Of a DNA stretch of 64,000 nucleotides, positions 44,790 to 55,235 are shown piece by piece. Under the pieces are notes generated by a model, which saw only the letters and a list, made by a program, of their open reading frames with translations, was not told the DNA's origin and did not search any database. Position 1 is the stretch's first letter. Every line of letters starts with the position of its first letter. The stretch covers positions 24,529,079 through 24,593,078 of the forward strand of contig CM055313.2 in assembly GCA_029255685.2 (NCBI GenBank). The letters are read 5' to 3'. This DNA is from Silene conica (taxonomy: Eukaryota; Streptophyta; Magnoliopsida; Caryophyllales; Caryophyllaceae). A program made the translations under genes and the position numbers.

Positions 44790-47112
44790 TTAAAGACAGG
44801 TTTTAGGTACCCAAGCATACTTGGGTCCTTTAGAGTTAGTGATAACAAAAACATCCTCCTTCTTAACCCAGACTTGTCTTACTATAAGTTTCTTAGGTCT
44901 GCAGTAGTTAGGTTTTGTCGATCTAGTGTAAGTCTTTGGGTTTTGTTTCTTATAGGTTGTAGGTTTAGGAATTTGGGTGGTTTTATTTTTCTTTTCTGCG
45001 TAATTGAAGGACATGTCATAGAACCATCTATGGTCATTATTTCTTTCCTCAACCTTTTCATTACTTTCCTCACTGTCGATGATAGATATGGAATCATTTG
45101 GTATACCTAGAGATTTTACAAATTTGACTCCAGTTTTGAAGTCGAGTGCGTGTTTTACACAGTTTTCTCGTAGGTGACCAGTATGACCACAGTAAGTACA
45201 AATTAAATATTCAGGCAAGTCTACATACTTTCTTTTTCTAAAGTCATGTTCATCAGGTTTTTGTTGACATTTAGAATGGTCTCTCCTACCATAGCACTCA
45301 TGACCTAGACCCATCTTCATGTTGTTATCAGATTGTTCAGTTAGTAAGTTTAGTACGTTAGTACTTCCTTCCCATTTTTCGTGAACCTTACGAGCATGAA
45401 GAAGAAGGTCTTTTAAAGAATCTATTTCTTTCATGCAGGAGGAGTGGTCAACGTTGTTAGATTCTTTCAAGTCTTGAATATCCTTATTAAAATTGAACAC
45501 GATTTGCGCATGTTCCTTTTTAATTTTGGTTAAGTTGAATCCCAGATCCATGATTTTTTGCTCGAGGATTTCAACTTCTTCTTGATGAGTTTCATCTACA
45601 ACTATTGGTGTAGGTTTACTCTTTAGAAGTTCATTAGACCTTTTTAGATCTGAGGTTTTAACTTCATTGGCTATAATCTTAGATTCAAGCTCTTTAATGT
45701 TGAGTTTCAATTTTGAGATTACAGCTTCATTGGCTGTAACTTTAGACTCAAGACTTTTCTTCTCAGACATTACTGTTTCTAATTTAAGTTTTGTGTCAAT
45801 GTTAACTTTGGATTTCAGTTTCTTAGCTTTGGCCTTTAAGAGTTGATTTTCCTCTGCGATGTCAAGGATCTGTTCTTTCAACTCGTCTAATTCAAGACTT
45901 TGTTCGTGACATTGGTCTAGGGTTTGTTCGAAATAATTAATTAATGCAGACTTAGATAAATTTTTGACTTGACTCATAAGCTGTAAAAAATTTACCTCTT
46001 GGTCTTCATCTTCTGAATCAGATTCTCCGTAGAGGCAGAATTGTGATGAGTCATGATCGTCGGAGATTAGATCCAAACTGATGTTGCTTAGGCACAGGTT
46101 AGCGACTTCCTCTTCCTTTGAGTCTTCGTCATCTTCAGAATCTAATTCTCCCCAGCAAGATGCGAGCATAACCTTCTTGAATTCAGTCTTGGTCTTATCT
46201 CGTTTGGATTTGTCTTTAATTTTGCCCCAGCTTGGAGAGTCCTTGATTATATGGCCTTGATCACCACATTTGAAGCACCCTCGTTTGAAGAAGGTTTGCT
46301 TAGAGTCATTCTTTTTCTTGTCATTTGTTTTATTATTGGATTTGGTAAATCTCCCTTTGAAGACTGCCTTTTTGAAGCGTCTTGCGAATAGAACTGTTTC
46401 ATCTTCCAGTTCAGGTTCGCATTCTTCGCTTGTAGAAGCTTGTAAGGCAACGTTTTTGCTCTTAGGATGATCATCATCATCTCTATTCAGCATGATCTGA
46501 TGAGCCATTAGAGATCCAATAAGTTCTTGATAAGTCATGGTCGAGAGATCACGAGCTTCTTCAATTGCAGTGACTTTAGGTTGCCACTTTTTGGTAAGGC
46601 TTCTAAGGACCTTTCTGACTATGTCCTCAGAAGCATACTTCCTACCAAGTTTCCGCAGTTCATTTAGTATGCAAGAGAATCGTGCAGACATGCTATCAAT
46701 CGATTCATTCTTTTCTATAGTGAAAAGTTCATATCGTCGTTGAATAAGCAAGTCTATACGATTTTCTTGATTGCGGAGGTACCTTCGTAGGCAAGTTCTG
46801 GCCATCCCATATTTCTTTAGCTGAATTACAAGAAGAGAAGCGATCAAATTCAGAAGTAATCATACCGTTTTGAAGTAGACTCATGGCTTTTGAATTTTTT
46901 TCAGCAATCTTGTAATCAGCTTCTACATAATCATTTTCTGATTTCTCATTTGTGGTTCCATTTGCAGAAGCAACCAAGATCTTCTTTGGTCTAGTTTGAA
47001 TTATCTTCCAACATTCCCAATCACATCCTTTGACGTAGTGGGTCATCATATTCTTCCACAAGCTATAGTTCTTTCCATCGAAGATGGGACACTTAAGGTG
47101 TTTTGAATCCAT
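44790..47112 (-). pseudogene. Sirevirus gag
   Basis: ATG at 47112 gives MDSKHLKCPIFDGKNYSLWK, the usual Copia gag start, to about 46830; a frameshift there leads into the long frame ending at 44790. Order: capsid (SMSARFSCILNELRKLG, TYQELIGSLMAHQ), a basic stretch, a zinc knuckle CFKCGDQGHIIKDS whose last cysteine is serine, acidic blocks, a coiled coil (about 300 residues, LELDELKEQIL.. and LKSKVNID..), a second, intact knuckle CTYCGHTGHLRENC, then YAWVPK. A long coil and a late second knuckle are typical of Sirevirus gag. It packages element RNA in the particle. Confidence 0.85.
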
Positions 47113-47164
47113 TAAGAATCAATAGAAGGATCAATCTCAAGCAGTAAGGCTTTCAAGAGCACGA

Positions 47165-47178
47165 GGCTCTGATACCCA
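47165..47178 (-). promoter_or_regulatory. Primer-binding site of the Sirevirus-type element
   Basis: On the minus strand TGGGTATCAGAGCC, one base after the 5' LTR. It matches the initiator methionine tRNA 3' end (TGGTATCAGAGC) apart from one extra G. Confidence 0.85.
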
Positions 47179-47179
47179 T

Positions 47180-49009
47180 TGAAGAGTCTATTGACCTAGA
47201 TATACTCAAGAAGGGGGGGGGGGGGGGTTGAATTGAGTATGCCAAGTTTTTCGATTCTTCTTCGATGTTTGTTGATGAGACGTAGAAATAGCAAGTAACG
47301 AGTAAGAACGATAAAGTAAAGGAGACACGATCTTTTGAAGTGGTTCAGTTTCACAAATCGAAACCTACGTCCACTATTCTCAATTAATAAAATTAGTACC
47401 TTCTCCGGATTACAATTTTATCAACCCAACTCGTACAATTTTGATGTTAGTTGTAACTCAATCTAGATACCGTAAAATATCTAGCTACGATAAGTACCGT
47501 TAAATACTTGTTTACAATGAGTACCGCTAAATACTCGAATCTATCTTAAGTAAATAAGATAAAGTCTTCAACAATTTCTTGTGTTCAATGATCTTGAACG
47601 TGTGAGAATTTTCCTCAAAGCTTGTAGTCTTGATTACGAGATTTGACAATGATTGGCACGGAAAACGAGACGTATGAGAGATTACGTTCGTTACTTTCTT
47701 GATTTGCGTGAGGCGTGTGTTCGTTGGTCTTGGACGTGTAATATGATGTGTATATATAGTAATTTAGATCTAGGTTGAATCCTAGATAGTTTAGGAATAT
47801 TACTTTATCTAGAATACTTATTCTAGGTAATATTTTTAACTTAATCTTATTCGATTTAGGAAAGGACTCTAATAAGATATTATTAATTTAAGATATAAGA
47901 TAATATTTCCAAAAACCTATTTGATTTAGGAAACATCTTATACCATAAAATATAGTATCCTACTTTAAATCAATTCCTAATTCTTGTCAAGATATAATAT
48001 ATTATATCTTTAATCAAATGCTAGTTAATCTTTAAGTAGGTTAAATAAACACACATTATTTATTTAATTAACCATAAAGATAATATGAAACATGTTAGTA
48101 CTCGTGTAGGAAACGTGAGGCATACTTCCTCGACACGCTTCCCAGCGCACGCTTCCCAATGTACGTTTCATAAGACACGTTCTTTGAGACATACTTCTCG
48201 AAGCACGTTTCCCTAGGAATTTAGATTTTGACAATAACGGCTTAGCATAAAATCCTTAGTATATTAGAATTAATATTTATCTCATAAGATAAATATTTTA
48301 TTTCTTGTTAACTAAAGAATATTTCTATTTTAAAAACCGTTTTAAGATTACTAAATTTTTTTCTTTTGGTAAAATGTAAGTATGATATATAAAAAACAAG
48401 CAAGCAAACAAATGCTAGATCCAAATTACAAGAGATTTCTCATCCTAAGCCAATCAAAATTAGCTCTATGGATCGTAGATGAATCCAACCGCCTTATACG
48501 AATGCGAACATCATCCAGAATTGTAACAGCAACCTTACGAGGGACATGAACGAGATGATCATGGTTGCTCTGATTACGTTGATGCCATATCTGGTACATA
48601 GCGCTTAGAATTAATGCAGCACAGACCCCCTTTTGCAGACTACTACCTAAGATTACTAAATTAATATATAACAATATATTAATATCACGCATAAATCCTT
48701 ACGCTTTTACTTATTCCATGCAAATCTCATTTCTTCAATAGTTATAGGTACGACCTATAACTTAAGAACTCTTGATGTCGTAATAAAACTTTTATCTTGT
48801 AAGTCTTCAAAAAGACTTGACATTTAACATGAGCTTGATCTTTCTTCAATCTTCGATTGAAGCTATACTTTACTAAACTACGATCTTCGCTCTATAATTA
48901 ACTGTACACTTAAACGCACGATTACACGCATATGTATATAAAACATAATTGTCTAGACTTGTCATTATTAAAACATAAAACAATATATTAAATATATAGA
49001 ATATATTAC
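47180..49009 (-). mobile_element. 5' LTR of the Sirevirus-type element (carries a LINE)
   Basis: Same sequence as 37206-38738 with scattered changes, a G-run of 15 (47213-47227) and a minus-strand TATA box (ACTATATATA, 47751-47760). A LINE fragment occupies 48358-48647. The last six bases (TTAACA) are missing because the next retroelement starts at 49010. Confidence 0.9.
48358..48647 (-). mobile_element. 5'-truncated L1-type LINE fragment
   Basis: Flanked by the 15-bp duplication TAAGATTACTAAATT (48343-48357 and 48648-48662), single in the other LTR. The minus strand ends in an A-rich tail (AAAAGAAAAAAA). The ORF piece reads ALILSAMYQIWHQRNQSNHD and PRKVAVTILDDVRIRI, the zinc-knuckle region after the RT of plant L1 LINEs. 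290 bp in all. Confidence 0.88.
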
Positions 49010-50102
49010 TGATACGAATTCTTGAACAAAGAAATCGTCCGCGGAAGCCTGCTTGGAAATCTTGAGAACAATCTTGAAAGAATTAATAAAATAGGACAAA
49101 TAAAGAGCAATCTTGGATGAATCTTGAAATAATGATGAATGATGGACGATGAAAGGTGGTGGTGATGACGTCGTGAATGGTGGTGGTCCGTCGGTGGTAA
49201 TGGTGGTGGTGGATGTTTTTGTAGTTGTGACGGTCTTGAGGTTAATCCCCAAGGTAGAAGGATATTTGTTTGCCCTAGACCTATAGGACACCCAATGGTG
49301 AATTACTCCCTAGACCTATAGTTTGTAATTCGTGCTAATATTTGAAACGCGACAAATACTAACGATTCGGATCAACACTCGATGAGTCCTTGATATTTCT
49401 TTAAGAATACCTTAAAAAGAAAACTTGTGAATTTTTATTGATTTGATAATTAACTGTCAAACAAGAAAGACGATGTGCTCTATTTGTAGTAGAGTCAGAC
49501 GCCCTAATGCACACAACACACGACACACACGACTCCTATCTCTATGTGAGATTAGAAGTCCTAAACTATATCTAAATGGATTAAATATAATCCTTATTAA
49601 ATCTTAAACTCTATCCTAGGAATTAAAAGAATTAAATAAGTAACCCTAATAAACCTAGGATAACAAACTAATAAAATAATAATAACTTATAACTACTTGT
49701 AACTAAAAACATAACAAACTTATGCTAACAAACTATAACCAACTTATAAGGATAAAAATAACAAAGTAATTAAATTGACTCCAAAACTTGTTAGGTGACC
49801 AAGATGGCCGAGCCACCGTCTTTGACTTCCGAGCACACGTGCCTCCGTGCCCGAGCAACCACCAGCCCACGGCCGGGTCATGACCGAGCAGCAGCCATGG
49901 TCGTTGGCCCGTGCCTTCCCGAACCCTAGCTTCTCCTTGCATAACTTTATTTCTTGACCTTCTTTTTTTAACCCAAGGTTTCAAGGCCCAATGAATCTTT
50001 AATAGCCATGATACCAACCATATGATAATCATGGTTAACAGAAATTGCTTAATCGATCTTGGGTTAAGGTAATGAATGAATGTCCTATCCATAATCGGAT
50101 CA
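49010..50102 (-). mobile_element. 3' LTR of the gag-protease Gypsy element
   Basis: TGATACGAATTCTTGAAC to TAATCGGATCA. The last 137 bp have no counterpart in the 5' LTR copy, so the outer boundary rests on the TG..CA ends and the adjoining polypurine tract. The TATA position of the other LTR (TATAAATAGA) reads TACAAATAGA here. A GGTGGT-rich tract lies at 49155-49215. Confidence 0.75.
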
Positions 50103-50116
50103 TCCCCTCCCCCTTG
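50103..50116 (-). promoter_or_regulatory. Polypurine tract of the gag-protease Gypsy element
   Basis: On the minus strand CCAAGGGGGAGGGGA abuts the LTR start TGATCCG. It also encodes the FQGGGD phrase of the residual pol tail, a common overlap in plant Gypsy elements. Confidence 0.7.
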
Positions 50117-51541
50117 GAAGAGACTTGACCTCAATTCTTGATGATCAAGACCTAAGGACCGTTGATTTTGAACCATGCTTCCCGCATCAATGGATACCAA
50201 TTGGTTTCTTAAGATAATTTTCTTGTGGTCGCGCCTCCTAGCAACTTCCCGCGACACCACCTTTCTTCCCTCCTAAGACTCGTGATCACGTTTGTCCCAC
50301 AAACTGTCCAGCCCTAACCCTCGCCGTATAGGACAAACAATCATGCTCCTTGTTTCTTTAGCCTCACGCCCCAAGGCTAAACTTCGGAATACTCCCTCCA
50401 TACGTCTAAACCTAGGTGTTACCTCCAAACTCCGGTCACTCCAAGCCACCCTCGAATCCACCGTGGTCAACACCAACCCCTCGACTTCCTCTAGCTCCAA
50501 ATCAGCCCCTAACACCTCTTTAACCTCCTCATCCTCTCTAGCGATAGCAAAAACTGAGTTGGCTAAGTTAGTGTTCTTCCCCGAGTTGGCTCTCATCAAC
50601 CCTACTTCTTTGGGACTCATAGGCTTAAGGATAATCTTCCTCCCTTTATCCATCAATTCATACTCGTTCACCCTCCCCCTATGTAGAACATCCCTATCGA
50701 ATTGCCAAGGACGCCCTAGAAGAATGTGACACGCATCCATAGGCATTACATCACATAGCACCTCATCCTTGTATGAACCCATGGCTAAGTTCACCCTGAC
50801 CTGTTTTGTTACCCTAACCTTGTTGGCATCTCCTAACCAATGTAAAGCATATGGTTTTGGGTGTTTGATTGTAGCTAAGGCTAACTTAGATACCATCTCC
50901 TCCGAGGCCACATTAGTACAGCTACCTCCATCAATGATCATACTACACCATTTATCTTTTACAAGACACTTGGTATGAAAAATATGATCCCTTTGTTCGG
51001 TAATTATAGGTAAAGATTGTGCTTGTAAAGATCTAAGCACTAGAGTGTTTGCATTAGGTGCCTCGGATTGTTCACCTTGGCCGTCCCCTTCACGTTCCCC
51101 GAAGTCTCCCATCAAGTCCTCCTCCTCCTCGGACTCCTCTTCCTCTCCTACTAGGTTTAGGCAAGTTAATGCCTCTCTCATCGTAACAACCCTTTTATTA
51201 GGGCAAGTATTCTTGAAGTGCCCAAAACCTTGACACTTAACGCATCTTACCTTAGAAAGGCTGACCTCGTTTGGTGTTGGAGTAGGAGTAGATTTGGTTT
51301 GAGTCGTCCCACTCGTACTCACCTTGCCTGCGCCGCTTGCTACACCCGAATTAGGGTTTGCTCTCGAAGCCTCTCCTTCGCCTTCAAACGCACGCCCATA
51401 CATGCTACCTCCCTCAAATCTGTTCTTACTTTGTGCCTCAACTCGTAAACACAAACTTGTGAGAGTATCCAAATCCGAATAAATTTGAAGTTCTACGGGA
51501 TTAGCAATATTTTTATTTAACCCTCGCAAGAACCTTGCCAT
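50117..51541 (-). pseudogene. Gypsy gag C-terminus, protease and pol tail
   Basis: Minus frame 51541-50273: MARFLRGLNKNIANPVELQ (capsid end), a basic linker, zinc knuckle CVKCQGFGHFKNTC, an acidic stretch (EEEESEEEED), then retropepsin with IIDGGSCTNVAS in place of the usual D-S/T-G, and CHILLGRPWQFDRDV, the conserved ILGRPW block. Instead of RT it runs into an unrelated-looking linker and a stop at 50273; the last part (to 50117) resembles the C-terminal tail found before polypurine tracts (LDHQELRSSLFQGGGD). RT to integrase have been lost. The aspartate of the protease is present. Confidence 0.8.
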
Positions 51542-52047
51542 TTTTGTTCTTGATTTTCTTCCACCTCTCCCATTAAAGTAAGATTCTCAAACTCCTCTAT
51601 ATACTCACTTACTGACATCTTGCCTTGAACAAGATTAGAAATCTTACGATATAAAGCAAGCTTATAAGTTGTGGGTACATACCGTTTTCGTAATCTTTTC
51701 TTTAAACTATCCCAAGAACAGATTTTCTCCTTCCCGGCTCTAGCCCTTTGAGCCTTAAGACTGTCGAACCATAAAGATGCGCCTTTGCTTAATCTTAGGA
51801 TTGCGTATTTGCACATCTTACGATCGTCTAATTCCTTGAACTCGAACATACGATCCAACTTCCTCTCCCACTCAAGGTAGTCTTCAGGATCCGTGCCTCC
51901 TTCGAATTCCGGAAGTTCGGTGACCTTGAATTCGTCAGTCGGTCGTGGTGGCTCCCTCCTTGGTTGCCAACGGTTTTCATTGTTGTTTGTAACTTGTTCT
52001 AGTGCCTTCTTTAAACTATCCAAGAATCTTAGATCTTCAAAATTCAT
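51517..52047 (-). pseudogene. Gypsy gag N-terminus
   Basis: ATG 52047: a short head, then TELPEFEGGTDPEDYLEWER, MCKYAILRLSKGASLWFDSL, WDSLKKRLRKRYVP, the plant Gypsy retrotransposon gag domain. The frame slips in an A-run (GAACAAAAATGG) at about 51543 and continues in the next feature, starting at its MARFL. This might be a mutation in a homopolymer; a programmed shift is possible but not supported. Confidence 0.82.
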
Positions 52048-52095
52048 GATGCCCCGAATGGATTTTCTTGAAAGATAAAGAATTCAAGAGCCGAA

Positions 52096-52107
52096 GCTCT
52101 GATACCA
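52096..52107 (-). promoter_or_regulatory. Primer-binding site of the gag-protease Gypsy element
   Basis: Minus strand TGGTATCAGAGC, a perfect 12-base match to the initiator methionine tRNA 3' end, four bases from the LTR. Confidence 0.9.
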
Positions 52108-52111
52108 CTTA

Positions 52112-53065
52112 TGATACGAATTCTTGAACAAAGAAATCGTCCGCGGAAGCCTTCTTGGAAATCTTGAGAACAATCTTGAAAGAATTAATAAAATAGGACA
52201 AATAAAGAGCAATCTTGGATGAATCTTGAAATAATGATGAATGATGGACGATGAAAGGTGGTGGTGATGACTTCGTGAATGGTGGTGGTCCGTCGGTGGT
52301 AATGGTGGTGGTGGATGTTTTTGTAGTTGTGACGGTCTTGAGGTGAATCCCCAAGGTAGAAGGATATTTGTTTGCCCTAGACCTATAGGACACCCAATGG
52401 TGAATTACTCCCTAGACCTATAGTTTGTAATTCGTGCTAATATTTGAAACGCGACAAATACTAACGATTCGGATCAACACTCGATGAGTCCTTGAAATTT
52501 CTTTAAGAATACCTTAAAAAGAAAACTTGTGAATTTTTATTGATTTGATAATTAATTGGCAAACAAGAAAGACGATGTGCTCTATTTATAGTAGAGTCAC
52601 ACGCCTTAATGCACACAACATACGACACACACGACTCCTATCTCTATGTGAGATTAGAAGTCCTAAACTATATCTAAATGGATTAAATATAATCCTTATT
52701 AAATCTTAAACTCTATCCTAGGAATTAAAAGAATTAAATAAGTAACCCTAATAAACCTAGGATAACAAACTAATAAAATAACAATAACTTATAACTACTT
52801 GTAACTAAAAACATAAGAAACTTATGCTAACAAACTATAACCAACTTATAAGGATAAAAATAACAAAGTAATTAAATTGACTCCAAAACTTTTTAGGAGA
52901 CCAAGATGGCCGAGCCACCTTCTTCGACTTCCGAGCACACGTGCCTCCGTGCCCGAGCAACCACCAGCCCACGGCCGGGTCATGACTGAGCAGCCATGGT
53001 CGTTGGCCCGTGCCTTCCCGAACCCTAGCTTCCCCTTGCATAACTTCATCTCTTGACCTTCTTTT
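52112..53065 (-). mobile_element. 5' LTR of the gag-protease Gypsy element, outer end truncated
   Basis: Homologous to 49010-49965, then diverges after CTTGACCTTCTTTT. The minus-strand TATA box TATAAATAGA is at 52581-52590. The next five bases, ATTAC (53066-53070), equal the five before the 3' LTR (49005-49009), but the Sirevirus sequence expected after them is absent. Confidence 0.75.
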
Positions 53066-53271
53066 ATTACTCCATAGCACCCGGCCTCTCGTAACACATG
53101 AGCCACGATCTCATGTTTTCCTGGTCCGTCCAACTACTATAAGCTATGTGGCAACCAAAGCTACATATGACAGTAACGACAGACGGACCCCCCCCCCCCC
53201 CCCCCTCAACCGGACCGGTAAGACGCCAAGAAAGATCGCGAGTTTTCTTTCTCCCCGTGCTACTAGAAGCA
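53066..53271. other. Short unassigned stretch with a run of 18 C
   Basis: ATTACTCCATAGCACCCGG.. to CTAGAAGCA. It contains C(18) at 53188-53205. The minus strand is open here and reads GKHEIVAHVLREAGCYGVIK, but no family is recognised. The last five bases, AAGCA, are the left flank of the Athila LTR. Confidence 0.4.
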
Positions 53272-54857
53272 TGATGCGTGTCTATTTTATGATGTTTTAC
53301 ACCTATTTTTACACGCATTTAAGAGCTCATTTACGATTTTTTAGCCTATATTTCCCAACTTTTGTCTACTTTCGTATTTTTATGTTATTTTGCAGAATTA
53401 TGCGGAAAAGAGGCAATTTCAGGGCAGATGCTACCCTCGGGAATTTTGCATAACCAAAGCAACCAAGGAATAAGGAGGAAACAACATCCAATGCGCAAAC
53501 CAAGGACCACAAGACCGACTTAAGAAGATCTCACGAGCTGACACTCAGGAAAACCGGTCGACCGACCGAGTGCCCTGGTCGGTCGACCAACGTAGCTGAC
53601 ATGTCAAGTTTAGATTTCCAATTTCGAAGACAGAAGAACTGTTGGGCCCGATAATCGGTCGACCGACCGCATCACCTAGTCGGTCGACCACAGCGCATAT
53701 TTCAAAAACTTCGCAAAGCCCACGCATGAATTAGGTCAATGAAGAAACTCTTTTGTTTTTCCTATAAAAGACTAATCCGTCATTAGGCTACATCAGATTA
53801 CCTAGTCTCTAAACCTTTACTTTAGTTCAAAATTCTCTATAAGTTTCTATATTCTTTAGTTTTTAGAATAATTAGCATCGTTCTTAGTTGATACACAAGC
53901 ATTCCGTTCCACGCAATTCAATAAATCGTTCTTTCTGCCCTAATTCCTTTTCGCGGTAAACTTCTTTTAATTACAGTTTCTTATTGTTATTTTTATAGAA
54001 TTGTAAGTATCCGGTTAATTAGAATCCCTAAGCGTTTTGTTAATCGCATGTTTATCGCTATGAGTATCGTCGTTATAATTGTTATTATTGTTCTTGCTGT
54101 AGTTATGAGTAGCTAAATTCATATGTTAGGATGTAGGTGATTAAGCGTAGACGGTATAAATCAGACGACCTGTAGCAAACCTCTGGTCGGTCGACCGGCT
54201 TAACTGGTCGGTCGACTAAGTGTCGTTGGTCGATCGACTGAATTAGTTGGTCGGTCGACCAATGTCGCGTATGTTGAGAACCTGTTTTGCTTCGTTAATT
54301 ATAATACCCTATGACGAGGCCGAAAGGAGACTTATAGGATGTTAGTAATGACTCACCCAAGATTGAAAGATACGGGAAGGGCATTGGTTAACTTTTTAAG
54401 ACGGCTAGGTTACTAAGACTGAAAGGTATGTGACCTAGACTTTAGGAATCACCCTTATTGTTGACACCCAATATTTGTGAGACCTAGAAACTAATAGCAT
54501 AGGCCGAAAGGAGCTATTAGCTAACATAGACCGAGAGGATTTGTTACACCCCTTATGCGACTGCGATACATGTTGACCTAGACTATATACCGTTGTAACT
54601 TTTATGAACCGATCATCCTAGCATCCTTTTTACCATTAGTTTTATTCATATCTTGTTTCAGTTTTATCTTGCCCTTTATCTTTTTATTATGCTTAGCAAT
54701 AATCAAACCAATCAAACCCCTAACTTGTTACCTTAAGACATCAACATAGAGCAATCAACACTCCCCATCTCCTTGTGGTTTGACCCTTAACTTACTCTAT
54801 CTAGGTTAAGCTAAGGTTTATAAATTTTATCTTTGGTACCCTCAGCGATGGGTATCA
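53272..54857 (+). mobile_element. 5' LTR of the Athila-type element
   Basis: 1586 bp, TGATGCGTGTCTATTTTATG to GATGGGTATCA. A TATA box CTATAAAAG lies at 53763-53770. Palindromic GGTCGACC blocks occur in two clusters (53552-53690 and 54184-54267). Confidence 0.88.
53552..54267. repeat. GGTCGACC palindrome clusters in the Athila LTR
   Basis: Pairs such as CCGGTCGACCGACCG..GGTCGGTCGACC at 53552-53590, 53656-53692 and 54184-54267 form inverted repeats of 12-15 bp around short spacers. They resemble, without aligning to, the palindromes of the 2.9-kb LTR family. Confidence 0.75.
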
Positions 54858-54862
54858 AATTT

Positions 54863-54880
54863 TGGCGCTGTTGCCGGGGA
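54863..54880 (+). promoter_or_regulatory. Primer-binding site of the Athila-type element
   Basis: TGGCGCTGTTGCCGGGGA, five bases after the LTR end. One base differs from the Athila/Tat consensus TGGCGCCGTTGCCGGGGA, thought to be complementary to an aspartate tRNA. Confidence 0.88.
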
Positions 54881-55235
54881 GGTGACGCTAGTGTTTATTG
54901 TTTTTTGTTTTTGTTTTATTTTTGTGTTTAGGAACCTGGTTCCTTAAACCGTTCTCACTTTTTCTTGTAGTTTCCCTCTTTTGCGCAGGTCAGTTCAAGG
55001 AGTACTCCTTCCACTCGATCTTGAACTTCAGAGGACACTCAGGGCGAAGCGAAAACTTTTTCAACAGGATAAAGAAGGAGGTTCACCATCTTCTTTATTC
55101 CAAGAAGACATCTTTGACCAACCAGCATCACCAAATCACCCTCACACACCAAATCAACCACATTCACCAAATAATCCACCCACACCCACATCACTTACAA
55201 ATATCAACTTCCTAAAACCAGAAGAAGAAGATAAG

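Larger units (their letters stand above)
37206..49009 (-). mobile_element. Sirevirus-type Ty1/Copia retrotransposon, nearly complete
   Basis: Minus-strand element: 5' LTR 47180-49009, primer-binding site 47165-47178, gag, protease-integrase, RT, RNase H, an extra 3' ORF, polypurine tract 38739-38753, 3' LTR 37206-38738. The long gag with coiled coil, the extra 3' ORF and the polypurine context (TCATTAAAAAGGGGGAA) fit Sireviruses (SIRE/Maximus lineage). LTRs differ at scattered positions and small indels apart from a LINE insertion in the 5' LTR, so insertion is fairly young, but every gene has stops or frameshifts. Left flank TTTAC (37201-37205); the right flank is lost to the next insertion. 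Confidence 0.9.
49010..53065 (-). mobile_element. Non-autonomous Ty3/Gypsy element (gag-protease only)
   Basis: 3' LTR 49010-50102, internal part 50103-52111, 5' LTR 52112-53065 (outer end cut). It has a primer-binding site and a polypurine tract, but RT, RNase H and integrase are absent: the protease frame passes directly into the short pol tail that precedes the polypurine tract. The LTRs are close to identical by eye. It is inserted 6 bp inside the outer edge of the Sirevirus 5' LTR. Confidence 0.82.

Noticed and set aside
47165-47178. tRNA gene fragments
   Set aside because: The tRNA-like words at 47165, 52096 and 54863 are retroelement primer-binding sites; no cloverleaf surrounds them.
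48968-49291. Threonine/proline-rich open frames in the Gypsy LTRs (also 52109-52393)
   Set aside because: They come from a GGTGGT-rich tract in the LTR, are present in both LTRs and have no domain.
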